Below, piece by piece: positions 8,843 to 17,195 of a stretch of DNA of 64,000 bases. Positions within the stretch are counted from its first letter, which is position 1; the number at the start of each line of letters is the position of its first letter. The notes under the pieces were generated by a model. The model was not told where the DNA came from and made no database searches. It saw only the letters and a program-made list of their open reading frames with translations. This DNA is from Flavobacterium cellulosilyticum. Its GTDB lineage: Bacteria; Bacteroidota; Bacteroidia; Flavobacteriales; Flavobacteriaceae. The DNA lies in NCBI RefSeq assembly GCF_004349355.1, contig NZ_SMFK01000003.1:1-64000 (forward strand), in the 5' to 3' direction. The position numbers were made by a program, and so were the translations under genes.

Positions 8843-10624
8843 ATGAATTATAAAAACTTAATTGGACAATTACCAAAAATAGGAATCAGACCTGTAATCG
8901 ATGGTAGATTGGACGGCGTTAGAGAATCTCTTGAAGAATCGACAATGAATATGGCGAGAATTGCCGCCGATTTCTTAGAGAAAAATCTTCGCCATGCTGA
9001 TGGCAGCCCCGTAGAATGTGTAATTTCCGATACTTGTATTGGAGGCGTAGCCGAAGCTGCAGCTTCTGCGGACAAATTTTCGAGAGAAGGTGTAGGATTG
9101 AGTTTGACGGTAACCCCATGTTGGTGCTATGGCAGCGAAACTATCGATATGGATGCAACAATCCCTAAAGCTATTTGGGGTTTCAACGGAACTGAACGCC
9201 CGGGAGCGGTATATTTGGCGGCAGCCTTGGCGGGTCACAACCAAAAAGGAATTCCTGCTTTTGGTATTTACGGTCGCGATGTACAAGACAGTGATGATAC
9301 CAGTATTCCAGATGATGTGCAACGAAAACTATTACTTTTTGCGAAAGCTGGTTTGGCTGTAGCCACCATGAAAGGCAAATCCTATTTGTCAATGGGTGCC
9401 GTTTCCATGGGAATTGCGGGGTCTATTATTGATCCAAACTTCTTCGAAAGCTATTTGGGAATGCGTTGCGAAAACATCGACATGAGCGAATTCTCTCGAC
9501 GAATCGATCACGAAATCTACGACAAAGACGAATACCAAAAAGCCTTGGCTTGGACCAAAGCAAAATGCAAAGAAGGCAAAGATTACAATCCAATAGACCG
9601 ACAAAAATCGAGAAAAGAACTCGATAAAGATTGGGAGTTTGTTGTAAAAATGGCATTGATTGGTCGTGACTTAATGATAGGAAATCCAAAACTAAAAGCC
9701 TTAGGTTATGGTGAAGAAGCCTTAGGAAGAAACGCTATTTCTGCTGGTTTCCAAGGACAACGACAATGGACAGATCATTTGCCGAATGGCGATTTTATGG
9801 AAGCCATCCTCACCTCCTCTTTTGATTGGAACGGCATCCGCCAACCGTTTATGTTGGCTACGGAAAATGATAGTTTAAATGGCGTTTCAATGCTCTTCGG
9901 TCATTTACTAACTGGCGCAGCCCAAATATTTAGTGATGTAAGAACCTATTGGAGTCCAGAAGCAGTCAAAAGAGTAACCGGCCACGAACTCAAAGGCGAT
10001 GCTGCCAACGGATTCATTCACCTGATTAATTCTGGTGCATCGGCATTAGATGGTACGGGAGAGCAAACCATCGATGGCAAACCAGCCATGAAACCCTGGT
10101 GGAATATCACCGAAGCCGAAGTCGAAAAATGCCTCGAAAACACCACTTGGGGACCCGGAATGTTGGAGTATTTTAGAGGTGGCGGCTACTCCTCGACTTT
10201 CAAAACACAAGGCGAAATGCCGGTTACTATGTGCCGCATCAACATCGTAAAAGGCATTGGCCCCGTATTGCAAATCGCAGAAGGCAAAACTATCGCCCTT
10301 CCCGAAGAAGTGCACAACACCATCAACGAAAGAACCAATCCCACTTGGCCTACTACTTGGTTTGTACCGAATCTTACAGGCAAAGGACCGTTCAAGGATG
10401 TGTATAGCGTGATGTCGAACTGGGGAGCCAATCACGGCGCCTTTACTTACGGACACATTGGTGCTGATTTAATCACTTTGGCCTCGATGCTCCGAATCCC
10501 AGTAAACATGCATAATGTTCCCGAAGACCAAATTTTCAGACCAAGCGCTTGGGCATCTTTTGGCATGGATCCCGAATCCTCCGATTATAGAGCGTGTGCA
10601 ACTTACAAGGCGTTGTATGAATAA
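8843..10624 (+). CDS. fucI: L-fucose isomerase
   Basis: FucI converts L-fucose to L-fuculose with Mn2+ in the cytoplasm and also acts on D-arabinose and related aldoses. The 593 residues match the usual length (about 591). Recognisable blocks are [20 protein letters not shown] at the N-terminus, [26 protein letters not shown], the metal-site segments [18 protein letters not shown] and [10 protein letters not shown], and the C-terminal [13 protein letters not shown] containing the metal-binding His. It follows the FucP-like gene by 39 bases. The next enzymes of the phosphorylative route (FucK, FucA) are not nearby, so they must be encoded elsewhere or the product enters another path. Local GC is higher than in the flanking genes by eye. 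Confidence 0.95.
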   Translation: MNYKNLIGQLPKIGIRPVIDGRLDGVRESLEESTMNMARIAADFLEKNLRHADGSPVECVISDTCIGGVAEAAASADKFSREGVGLSLTVTPCWCYGSETIDMDATIPKAIWGFNGTERPGAVYLAAALAGHNQKGIPAFGIYGRDVQDSDDTSIPDDVQRKLLLFAKAGLAVATMKGKSYLSMGAVSMGIAGSIIDPNFFESYLGMRCENIDMSEFSRRIDHEIYDKDEYQKALAWTKAKCKEGKDYNPIDRQKSRKELDKDWEFVVKMALIGRDLMIGNPKLKALGYGEEALGRNAISAGFQGQRQWTDHLPNGDFMEAILTSSFDWNGIRQPFMLATENDSLNGVSMLFGHLLTGAAQIFSDVRTYWSPEAVKRVTGHELKGDAANGFIHLINSGASALDGTGEQTIDGKPAMKPWWNITEAEVEKCLENTTWGPGMLEYFRGGGYSSTFKTQGEMPVTMCRINIVKGIGPVLQIAEGKTIALPEEVHNTINERTNPTWPTTWFVPNLTGKGPFKDVYSVMSNWGANHGAFTYGHIGADLITLASMLRIPVNMHNVPEDQIFRPSAWASFGMDPESSDYRACATYKALYE

Positions 10625-10643
10625 AATAAGGTGATTTTTAATT

Positions 10644-10787
10644 GTAGATTGCTTCGCCAGTTCGAACAAGCTCTCGGCTAACGATTTCAGATTTCAGAAG
10701 TTTTTACCTACTATAATAACAGACAATGTTGTATTTATCAACACCAAATCTGAAATCAAGAATCGTTAGTCAAAAATCTGCAATCCT
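10644..10787. repeat. Long imperfect inverted repeat downstream of fucI
   Basis: The segment ctaacgatttcagatttcag at 10678..10697 pairs with ctgaaatcaagaatcgttag at 10750..10769 (17 of 20 positions). Flanking bits (agattgc near 10646, gcaatc near 10781) extend the stem. It is large for a terminator and resembles a dispersed palindromic element. It may still end the upstream operon transcript. Confidence 0.6.
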
Positions 10788-10799
10788 TATTGTTTTTTT

Positions 10800-10910
10800 T
10801 GGGCGTTACCACAAGGGTCGGGCTGTTCGCTGTATTCCCGATTAAAAAAAAATACGGCAAAAAAGCCTTGTTTTTCTAAATCGGGAGATGCCGCTCCCAT
10901 CCCTAACGCA
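10800..10910. repeat. Flavobacterial dispersed palindromic element (GGGCGTTACC...CCCTAACGC)
   Basis: A 111-base GC-richer island in AT-rich DNA. The ends are inverted copies (gcgtta at 10803..10808, taacgc at 10904..10909). An inner pair tcccgatt at 10836..10843 and aatcggga at 10879..10886 forms a second stem. The words gggtcgggctgttcgctgta and gatgccgctcccatccctaa match an element I recognise as recurring between genes in many Flavobacterium genomes. It contains no reading frame. Together with the neighbouring inverted repeat and terminator it fills the 490-base gap between fucI and the antitoxin gene. Confidence 0.7.
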
Positions 10911-10940
10911 AACCCCAGAAAAATTCACTCATAAAGATAC

Positions 10941-10977
10941 AAAAGGCTAGTTTGAACTATCGAACTAGTCTTTTCTG
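10941..10977 (+). terminator. Intrinsic terminator-like hairpin upstream of the toxin-antitoxin module
   Basis: aaaaggctagtttgaactat is followed by cgaactagtctttt, giving a stem of about 11-12 pairs (with G-U pairs) and a T-rich tail. The sequence is nearly the same as the hairpin at 11713..11747, so the toxin-antitoxin pair is bracketed by two copies. Confidence 0.65.
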
Positions 10978-11091
10978 TTTATTAAAAAGGATTTGAATTT
11001 CAAGTATTTAAAAACATTTTTCCGAAATCATAAAACTAGTAAGATGGCATTATCTCACAAAAAATCTAGCTACATCAACTGGATTTTTTTA

Positions 11092-11099
11092 TATCTTTG
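11092..11099 (+). promoter_or_regulatory. Bacteroidota -7 promoter box (TAnnTTTG) for the antitoxin gene
   Basis: TATCTTTG matches the Bacteroidota sigma-A consensus TAnnTTTG exactly and lies 15 bases before the antitoxin ATG. No clean TTG -33 element was seen at the expected spacing, so the assignment rests on this box and its position. Confidence 0.55.
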
Positions 11100-11114
11100 T
11101 GAAAAGCAATCATT

Positions 11115-11363
11115 ATGACAACGATAACCATAAACGAACGTACCAAAGCAGGCAAAACATTATTGGAACTTGCCAAAATGCTTTCGGCTACAAACAAAGG
11201 AGTTATTATCGAAATGGATCAAAATGAACCAGCGGTAAAAGAAGAAAAAAATAAAACCGATGAATTCTTAAAAAAAGTAAGGCGTTCAGCAAAACACGCT
11301 CGAGAAATTGGTGCAGGAACTCGTCAAGGAAATTCTTTAGATAAATTGATGAATGAACTATAA
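11115..11363 (+). CDS. Antitoxin of a RelE/ParE-type toxin-antitoxin pair
   Basis: This small 82-residue protein begins TTITINERTKAGKTLLELAKML, a form common in Bacteroidota antitoxins. The short N-terminal strand plus helix likely forms a ribbon-helix-helix-type DNA-binding dimer. A charged middle (KEEKNKTDEFLKKVRRSAK) and the C-terminal segment should bind the toxin. It overlaps the following toxin reading frame by 11 bases, the usual antitoxin-first arrangement. The promoter box at 11092 is probably autoregulated by the complex, as in the family. The partner toxin gene is broken, so the antitoxin may be an orphan. The exact antitoxin family is not certain from sequence alone. Confidence 0.7.
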   Translation: MTTITINERTKAGKTLLELAKMLSATNKGVIIEMDQNEPAVKEEKNKTDEFLKKVRRSAKHAREIGAGTRQGNSLDKLMNEL

Positions 11364-11683
11364 TCTCCAAACAACTGATGACTTTGATAGGGAGATTAAA
11401 AAATTAAGCAAAAAATTTCCATCTTTAAAAAACGATTTTCAAAACATTATTGACAATATCGAAAAAGAACTAGCCCTAGCGGATGATTTAGGCGAAGGAT
11501 TCAAGAAAAATTAGAATCAATATCAAATCAAAAGGTAAAGGTTCTAGCGGTGGCGGCAGAATTATAACCTGCGAAACCATTATAGCGGTAAACAATAAAT
11601 TGGTTCTTTTTGCTCTGATATACAACAAAGGCGACTACAATACCGTTGACTTGTCAGTTCTAAAGAAAAATTTAGGACTTTAA
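11353..11683 (+). pseudogene. RelE/ParE-family toxin, frameshifted
   Basis: From the ATG at 11353 the frame encodes MNYNLQTTDDFDREIKKLS followed by KKFPSLKNDFQNIIDN, a RelE/ParE beginning, but stops after 53 codons at TAG 11512..11514. Moving one base within the run of A at about 11505..11510 restores a continuous frame: GFKKIRINIKSKGKGSSGG, then GRIITCETIIAVNNKLVLF and ALIYNKGDYNTVDLSVLKK, ending at TAA 11681..11683. The joined product would be about 109 residues, the normal family size, with the usual arginine/lysine core and the C-terminal strand. The total length of 331 bases is one more than a multiple of three, consistent with one inserted A. A real inactivating mutation and a homopolymer sequencing error cannot be told apart here. 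Confidence 0.8.
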
Positions 11684-11712
11684 CTCTAAAAAATATTTGC
11701 CAATAAATGTCC

Positions 11713-11750
11713 AAAAGGCTAGTTTGAGCTATTGAACTAGCCTTTTTGTT
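11713..11750 (+). terminator. Intrinsic terminator downstream of the toxin
   Basis: aaaaggctagtttgagctat followed by tgaactagcctttttgtt forms a strong stem of about 11 pairs ending in a T run 30 bases after the toxin stop. It is almost identical to the hairpin at 10941..10977 that precedes the module. Confidence 0.8.
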
Positions 11751-11883
11751 TTGTAAGAAAAAATAAACATATTTGATAAGAAATACACTCCTATTTGTCA
11801 AAACGAAAATATTTAGTTTTATTTAATTTGTAATGATTAATCTGTGAGTTAACGTTATTTTAATAAAACTAAAAAGAAAATTA

Positions 11884-12315
11884 ATGCGAATATTTAAAAA
11901 ACTATTTGGCAGTAATAAACTAAAAACAACCGACTCAGTATTTGGAGAAATTGAAAGCTTTTTTAAAAAAGGAAACAATGTAGGTTGGAAAATAAAGAAA
12001 ATATTTATGGATTCTGCTATAGAAATCTTAATTGTTGGCAACAAAGACGGAATTTCCGAAAATCAAAGAAAAATCATTCTCGGCGCATTGAATGACGAAT
12101 CAGAAATTAAAACTGAATCGGAAAAAGCACTTAGAGAACAATTTGAAAATGCCGAAATGGATTTTATATCAATTGATAAACATTTTGAACCAAAAGCAAT
12201 TTCAATTCAAGAAAAAGGTTTCGAAATGTCATTTCAAGAAAAAGAAGGACAAAACTACTTTTTTAATGTGCATTTTGAAAACAATAAACAAGTAGGAGTT
12301 TCTATTGATAGCTAA
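11884..12315 (+). CDS. Hypothetical cytoplasmic protein
   Basis: This 143-residue protein has no signal peptide and no membrane segment. The N-terminus is basic (RIFKKLFGSNKLK). Then come a strand-rich segment, GWKIKKIFMDSAIEILIVGN, and an acidic helical part (ISENQRKIILGALNDESEI then KTESEKALREQFENAE). The layout resembles small DUF6985/DUF2004-like proteins often found as immunity or stand-alone proteins in bacteria, but similarity is only by pattern and I would not name a family. It stands alone, with its own spacer on both sides. The function is unknown. The start is the ATG at 11884 preceded by an A-rich region. Confidence 0.6.
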   Translation: MRIFKKLFGSNKLKTTDSVFGEIESFFKKGNNVGWKIKKIFMDSAIEILIVGNKDGISENQRKIILGALNDESEIKTESEKALREQFENAEMDFISIDKHFEPKAISIQEKGFEMSFQEKEGQNYFFNVHFENNKQVGVSIDS

Positions 12316-12420
12316 TACGAATGGAAATAATCATATAAATATTGATACAAATAAGAAAGTTTTAGCGTATTTTGGAGTGTCTAATAACAACTATTTAGCA
12401 AAAAAATCGACTTCCTTTTT

Positions 12421-12477
12421 CATTCCGTACTAATCTCAACAATTAAGACCTACAATCAGAGATTCCTTCGGAATGAC
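12421..12477. repeat. Degenerate inverted repeat (CATTCCGAAGGAATCTC type)
   Basis: cattccgtactaatctc at 12421..12437 and gagattccttcggaatg at about 12460..12476 are inverted copies with 14 of 17 matches. The right arm (gagattccttcggaatgaca) is a word found repeatedly between genes in Bacteroidota. No coding potential. Confidence 0.6.
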
Positions 12478-12554
12478 AAATAAACACTTAACATTGTAAA
12501 TTCTTTACAATAGTCCAAAAACAAATGGTTTTGAAAAACGAAAAAGATCAATTA

Positions 12555-13112
12555 ATGAATAACAATACGACACAACTACTCATCATCCCTGGACTTGGTG
12601 GCTCGGGAGAGAATCATTGGCAGTCCTTTTGGTCAAATAAATATGAGAACGTTACAAGAATCAATCAAGAGGATTGGAACCAACCCAATCTGGAAAATTG
12701 GTTAATGGAACTTAATAACACGATTGTAAAACTAAATTGTCCAATAATTCTCGTGGCACATAGTTTGGCTGTTTCCTTAGTATTGCATTGGACAGAAATA
12801 CATAGTAATTCTAACATCAAAGGCGCTTTATTAGTCGCTCCTGCAGATGTCGATTCTCCAATTCATACGCCTGAAATTCTTAGAGGTTTTGCAAAGATGC
12901 CAACTTCTAAACTTCCTTTTCCTTCAATTGTAGTTGCAAGTGAAAATGATGATTATGTTAGTCTTGAACGAGCCCAATATTTCGCAGAAAAATGGGGGAG
13001 TGATTTTATAAATATCGGTCTCAAAGGACATGTAAACGCTGAATCTAAATTAGAATTTTGGGAAGAAGGGCAAATTATTTTACAAAAGTTAATTCAAACA
13101 ACAAATCAATAA
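12555..13112 (+). CDS. RBBP9/YdeN-family alpha/beta hydrolase
   Basis: This 185-residue small serine hydrolase lacks a lid domain, the normal RBBP9/YdeN size. The N-terminal strand-loop LLIIPGLGGSGENHWQSFW is typical. The nucleophile Ser lies in VAHSLAVSLVLHW, a variant of the G-H-S-L-G elbow. The acid is in VVASENDDYVS and the His in GLKGHVNAES, so the triad appears complete. It should be a cytoplasmic esterase of unknown substrate. I prefer the ATG at 12555, because the ORF's earlier ATG at 12525 adds ten residues before the first strand that other members lack. It is followed by the DUF3826 gene with an 11-base gap, so the two may be cotranscribed, though they have no obvious common role. 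Confidence 0.8.
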   Translation: MNNNTTQLLIIPGLGGSGENHWQSFWSNKYENVTRINQEDWNQPNLENWLMELNNTIVKLNCPIILVAHSLAVSLVLHWTEIHSNSNIKGALLVAPADVDSPIHTPEILRGFAKMPTSKLPFPSIVVASENDDYVSLERAQYFAEKWGSDFINIGLKGHVNAESKLEFWEEGQIILQKLIQTTNQ

Positions 13113-13123
13113 AAACAAATCCC

Positions 13124-13768
13124 ATGAAAAACAAAATTCTCATAATAGCAATACTATTCGCACTATTCCTTTCAAACACAACCTTCGCACAAGAACAAGA
13201 AAATAAAGCAGCTGAATGGGTGACTTCTTTAAATTTGAATGACAGCGCAAAAGAACTCCGACTCCAAACCATAATTGCGACCCATTTGAAAACGGTTCGC
13301 GACTGGAATAACGATCATCCTGGGACAATGGTACCAGCAGGAATTAATCCAGCCACTGGACAAAAATTGAGTGATTTGGATCGGCAAATTATCGCCCAAT
13401 CGGCTATGCCAAAAACAGTTCATGACAATCTGATGACGGGCCTTCGCAAAGAACTCACCGAGGAACAAGTAGAACTTATTTTGGACAAATATACTATTGG
13501 AAAAGTACAATTTACGATGCCCGTTTATAAGGCTATTGTACCAAACATGACCCTACAAGAAGAAGAAACCATTCTCAACTATTTGAAACAAGCTCGTGAA
13601 CAGGCTGTCGATTATAAGAGTATGAAACAAATATCGGCGATTTTCGAAATTTACAAAACAAAATCAGAGCAGTATCTCAACAGTAATGGTCGCAATTGGA
13701 GACAAATGTATAAGACTTTCACGGATGATTTAAAAGCAAAAAAAGAAGCTGAGAAAACAGCGAAATAA
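13124..13768 (+). CDS. DUF3826 secreted protein
   Basis: This 214-residue protein has a clear signal peptide (MKNKILIIAILFALFLSN, cut after TTFAQ). The mature part is helical, with NKAAEWVTSLNLNDSAKELR followed by LQTIIATHLKTVRDWNNDHP, and a long charged C-terminal helix ending in lysine/alanine-rich sequence. It matches DUF3826 proteins that occur in pectin-utilisation loci of Bacteroidota. The function is unknown and no catalytic motif is visible. A paralogue lies at 60102..60773 between two pectate lyases. This copy is isolated from carbohydrate genes. Start: the ATG at 13124 follows a Met-less upstream extension to 13058 that would hide the signal peptide. Confidence 0.75.
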   Translation: MKNKILIIAILFALFLSNTTFAQEQENKAAEWVTSLNLNDSAKELRLQTIIATHLKTVRDWNNDHPGTMVPAGINPATGQKLSDLDRQIIAQSAMPKTVHDNLMTGLRKELTEEQVELILDKYTIGKVQFTMPVYKAIVPNMTLQEEETILNYLKQAREQAVDYKSMKQISAIFEIYKTKSEQYLNSNGRNWRQMYKTFTDDLKAKKEAEKTAK

Positions 13769-13974
13769 ATTGACACTAGTATAATAATTATGGATTTGTG
13801 TAATTAGTATAAAAACACCAAAAAAGAAGACATAAATATTTAAACCAAAACTAGAAACAACAAATAATCAAATATAATTAACTGTTTTTCAATACTTTAA
13901 CTTTACTTTCAATTGTATTATTTCATATCTTTATACTGTTAAAATTATTTGTTTAATTCTTAAATAGTGTAATC

Positions 13975-14271
13975 ATGTATATCGTTCGTGAAATATTTTA
14001 TTTGCAATTTGGCCGTTATAAACAGGCTAAAGTTTTGCTAGATGAAGCCTCAAAAGGCGGATTGATGCCCCAAACAAGTGGTAACCGATTTTTAACTGAC
14101 TTTACAGGCAAAAGCTATCGACTGATTTTTGAATCTTCTTATGCCTCGCTCGCCGAATTTGAAAAAGGACTTGAAAAAGAAATGGGTACGACAGATTGGA
14201 AACAATGGTATGAAAAATTCAAAGCCTGTGTGAGCCATTCCGAAAGAGAAATTCTAAAACAGATTTCCTGA
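13975..14271 (+). CDS. Small dimeric alpha/beta-barrel (NIPSNAP-like) protein
   Basis: This 98-residue cytoplasmic protein has strand-helix-strand elements: YIVREIFYLQFGRYKQAKV, then TDFTGKSYRLIFESSYASLA, then EFEKGLEKEMGTTDWKQWYE. This is the ferredoxin-like fold of NIPSNAP/antibiotic-monooxygenase-like dimeric barrels. No cofactor-binding motif is visible and the substrate is unknown. It is monocistronic. An AT-rich spacer precedes it with TATCTTTA at 13926, one base off the TAnnTTTG promoter box. The assignment is by fold-like pattern, so it remains tentative. Confidence 0.6.
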   Translation: MYIVREIFYLQFGRYKQAKVLLDEASKGGLMPQTSGNRFLTDFTGKSYRLIFESSYASLAEFEKGLEKEMGTTDWKQWYEKFKACVSHSEREILKQIS

Positions 14272-14404
14272 TTTATATAAACTTAAATCTAAGTTTCAAT
14301 AATTTCCATTTTATAAAATAGCTTGAAAAGATTCCTCATTCTTATTTATAAAAAGTTTGTGATGCAAACATTAATTCATTTTTCTAAATCATTGCTACAT
14401 CAAA

Positions 14405-14437
14405 AAAAGCCAGCTTAAAATTTCAAGCTGGCTTTGT
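14405..14437. terminator. Bidirectional terminator between convergent gene sets
   Basis: aaagccagctt and its complement aagctggcttt are separated by 8 bases, giving an 11-pair perfect stem with A-run on the left and T-rich sequence on the right. It lies between the plus-strand gene ending at 14271 and the minus-strand gene ending at 14456, so it can serve both. Confidence 0.9.
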
Positions 14438-14455
14438 AAATTTATAAAATTCGTG

Positions 14456-15928
14456 TTATTCCTCTTTAGGTTTCATGAAAATTGAAGCTAAAAAACCAAC
14501 CAGAAAAATGGCAATGGTTCCAAATACAATGGTCAAATAGGTATGAAAAGAAGTTCCAACTGTATCTTCACCTAAAAAGATATTGGCTGTACTCATCCAA
14601 AGGATAACTAATATTCCCGCAATTACACCAATGATGGCTCCTTTTACATTTTTGTGATGGGAGAATAATCCCAAGAGAAACAATCCCAACATTCCACCAC
14701 TAAAAATTGAGGATAATTTCCACCAAGCATCCAAGGCACTTTTTACATTAATCATAGCAATTCCAATCCCAATCCCGATAATACTGATTATGGCAGATGA
14801 AATATACAGCACTCGCATGCGTTGTTTATCTGAAGCTGTTTTTTTGAAATATTTATCGTAGTAATCCGTCAAGAAAACCGTTGCCGAACTATTAAAACTA
14901 GTCGAAATCGTACTCATTCCTGCTGCAAAAATAGAGGCAATCATTAAACCCGTAAGTCCAGGAGGAAGTGCGTGAACAATGAAATAAGGAAATACACGGT
15001 CGCTTTTTGCCGCATCTTGCAATTCTATAGGAAGTGTTGTTGCCGAATGATAATAGGCAAAAAGTGCTGTACCAATAAATAGAAAAAGAGCAGAAATAGG
15101 CAAATAAATTAAACCTCCTATTAAGGCTGATTTTTGGGCTTCTTTATCAGATTTCGATATCATGTAGCGTTGCACATAATTTTGATCAATCCCATAATTC
15201 TGCAAATTAATAAATACACCATAAATCAAAACCACCCAAAATGTAGGTTGAGTTAAATCCAAATCAAAACTTCCTAAACTGAATTTATCATTGGCTGCGG
15301 CTATGCTAAATATTTGGCCTGGTCCTTCTGGCATTGCATAAAGCATAAAAACAATACAAGCAACTGCTCCGACAATCAAGATAATTCCTTGTATTGCATC
15401 GGTCCAAAGCACTGCTGAAATCCCTCCCAACATCGAATAAACGGCGACGATTAAGCCGGTAAAAATAATGATGGTAGCAATATCCCATCCTATAATAGCA
15501 TTTAAGGTTAAAGCCAATAAATACAAAATGGTCCCAATACGCATCAACTGTGTCAATAAATAACAAAGAGAAACATAAATCCTTGCCCAAGGACCAAATC
15601 GCAATTCCATATACGTATAGGCAGATGGACTATTAATTTTTCTGTATAAAGGAACGAAGTATTTAACGGCAATTAAAGTGGAAATAGGCAATGACAAACT
15701 AAATGCCAAGGCATTCCAATTCGACTGGAACGCATTTCCAGGCAAAGCCAAATAACTAATACTGCTGACAAAAGTGGCGAAAATGGACATGGTAACCACC
15801 CAACTTGGAATCGTTTTATCGCCTAAGGTATAGGCTTCTGACGTTCTATTTTTTTTAAAAAAGGAACCCCCAAAAAGAGCAATTCCCAATATGTAAACAA
15901 AGAAAACGATAAGATCAATGGTATTCAT
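14456..15928 (-). CDS. Sodium:solute symporter (SSS family)
   Basis: This 490-residue membrane protein has about 13 hydrophobic segments. SSS landmarks include an N-terminal helix IDLIVFFVYILGIALFGG, YTLGDKTIPSWVVTMSIFAT near residue 35, where the family reads G-x-R-x-x-P-W, and the FAAGMSTISTSFNSSATVFL sodium-site region in the helix 8-9 area with its paired Ser/Thr. It imports a solute with Na+ across the inner membrane. It is the last gene of the minus-strand catabolic run, 58 bases after the DapA-like gene, so a sugar acid or deoxy-sugar made by the upstream secreted enzymes is the likely cargo. Substrate not determinable. Confidence 0.88.
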   Translation of the reverse strand: MNTIDLIVFFVYILGIALFGGSFFKKNRTSEAYTLGDKTIPSWVVTMSIFATFVSSISYLALPGNAFQSNWNALAFSLSLPISTLIAVKYFVPLYRKINSPSAYTYMELRFGPWARIYVSLCYLLTQLMRIGTILYLLALTLNAIIGWDIATIIIFTGLIVAVYSMLGGISAVLWTDAIQGIILIVGAVACIVFMLYAMPEGPGQIFSIAAANDKFSLGSFDLDLTQPTFWVVLIYGVFINLQNYGIDQNYVQRYMISKSDKEAQKSALIGGLIYLPISALFLFIGTALFAYYHSATTLPIELQDAAKSDRVFPYFIVHALPPGLTGLMIASIFAAGMSTISTSFNSSATVFLTDYYDKYFKKTASDKQRMRVLYISSAIISIIGIGIGIAMINVKSALDAWWKLSSIFSGGMLGLFLLGLFSHHKNVKGAIIGVIAGILVILWMSTANIFLGEDTVGTSFHTYLTIVFGTIAIFLVGFLASIFMKPKEE

Positions 15929-15986
15929 AAGTGGTTAATTTGGTTAGAAATAGTATGTTGTATTTGTATTCGAATTCGTTTTTTTA

Positions 15987-16925
15987 TTACAAAGCGCTGT
16001 TAACCTTGATTTCTATTTCTTTAATATTTGCAATTACCTTTACCATTTCTTTTTCGTCAAAAGTGGTAAAAGGAGCAGCTATATTTGCATTGATAATTCC
16101 CAATGCGGCCAAAGCACCTTTTAACCCTTTCAAATAACTGGATCCATAAGATCCCACAGTGTAAATTTTAGTACTAATTTCCATTACTAGGGTTTGCAAT
16201 TCCTCTATTCGTTCAAAATCTTTGGCTATTGCAGCATGATATAAGGCAACGTATAACTTTGGAAAAAGATTGGCACCGCCATTAACACCACCATTTCCAC
16301 CCATCAAAACAGTTTCAGCAGTAATTTCTTCAGGACCAACAAGAAGACTGAAATTTTCTTTGGCTTTCAATAAATAAACCAAGGATTGGAAATAAACCGC
16401 ATTCGCTGAACTGTCTTTTAAACCAATTATATTGGAGTGTTCAGACAAACGAACCACTGTTTTAACATCAATATTAATTTTCGTATGTGAAGGCATGTTG
16501 TATAAGAAAAGTGGTAAGGTCAATTGATCTGCAAGACTCCAGTAATACTTGTATAATTCCTCTTGTCCCAAACCATAATAATAAGGTGGGGCAGCTACAA
16601 CCGCAGCAGCTCCAGCTTTTTTGGCAATTATTGCCAGATGAATGCTTTCCTCGATTGAAGTATCTGTAATTCCCACAAATACAGGAACTCTTCCATTAAC
16701 TGCTTTGCAACTTTCTACGATGAGTTGTTCCCTAGTTTTATAACTCAAACTCGTTGATTCCCCTGTTGTCCCTAGAATGAATATCCCGTGAACACCTCCT
16801 GCAATTAAATGTTCTACGAGATTTTTCGCTCCATTTACGTCTAATGTTAGATTATCCGATAATAAAGGAGTTACCATTGGTGGAATAATTCCACTAAAAA
16901 TTGTATTTATTGTTTGTGCTGACAT
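15987..16925 (-). CDS. Dihydrodipicolinate synthase/N-acetylneuraminate lyase family aldolase
   Basis: This class I aldolase is of about 312 residues. The GTTGES motif (about residue 48) and FLYNMP (Tyr that relays protons) are present, and IIGLKDSS carries the Schiff-base Lys. The family condenses or cleaves 2-oxo acids; here the neighbours suggest retro-aldol cleavage of a 2-keto-3-deoxy sugar acid to pyruvate and an aldehyde. Candidates are 2-keto-3-deoxy-L-fuconate, KDO-like acids or DHA of RG-II, none proven. The start is taken at 16925 (MSAQTINTIFSG), since the longer version adds a lysine-rich leader from non-coding-like sequence. It is 58 bases upstream of the SSS transporter gene. 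Confidence 0.83.
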   Translation of the reverse strand: MSAQTINTIFSGIIPPMVTPLLSDNLTLDVNGAKNLVEHLIAGGVHGIFILGTTGESTSLSYKTREQLIVESCKAVNGRVPVFVGITDTSIEESIHLAIIAKKAGAAAVVAAPPYYYGLGQEELYKYYWSLADQLTLPLFLYNMPSHTKINIDVKTVVRLSEHSNIIGLKDSSANAVYFQSLVYLLKAKENFSLLVGPEEITAETVLMGGNGGVNGGANLFPKLYVALYHAAIAKDFERIEELQTLVMEISTKIYTVGSYGSSYLKGLKGALAALGIINANIAAPFTTFDEKEMVKVIANIKEIEIKVNSAL

Positions 16926-17195
16926 TTTTATTTTTTTATTTTTTTGTGTATATTTATTTTCCCTGCTCAACGATTTACATGCTTGTAGAATGTGGCCGTT
17001 GAGAGACTATATAAAATTTGTACTGTTTTTTAAATTTGATGGTCTACAATTCCGACTTCTTATTTTCCTCTTAATTTTATACTTGAATTGTAAAAGGAAT
17101 CTGAAGATCTAAAACTGATGAATAAGGGTGTAAATTCAGGAAGAACTACTCTAGTTAAATGATTATAAACTAATCATTAAAAAATCATTCTCCCT

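Noticed and set aside
10046..10456. Long open frames on the minus strand inside fucI and similar shadows inside other genes
   Set aside because: They lie fully within well-supported genes in another frame, have no signals of their own and unlikely protein composition.
13058..13123. Extended start of the DUF3826 gene
   Set aside because: It overlaps the end of the hydrolase gene and would bury the signal peptide, which begins exactly at the ATG 13124.
16966..17003. Small hairpin CTCAACG / CGTTGAG upstream of the DapA-like gene
   Set aside because: Only seven base pairs with a long loop and no T run; too weak to call a regulatory site.
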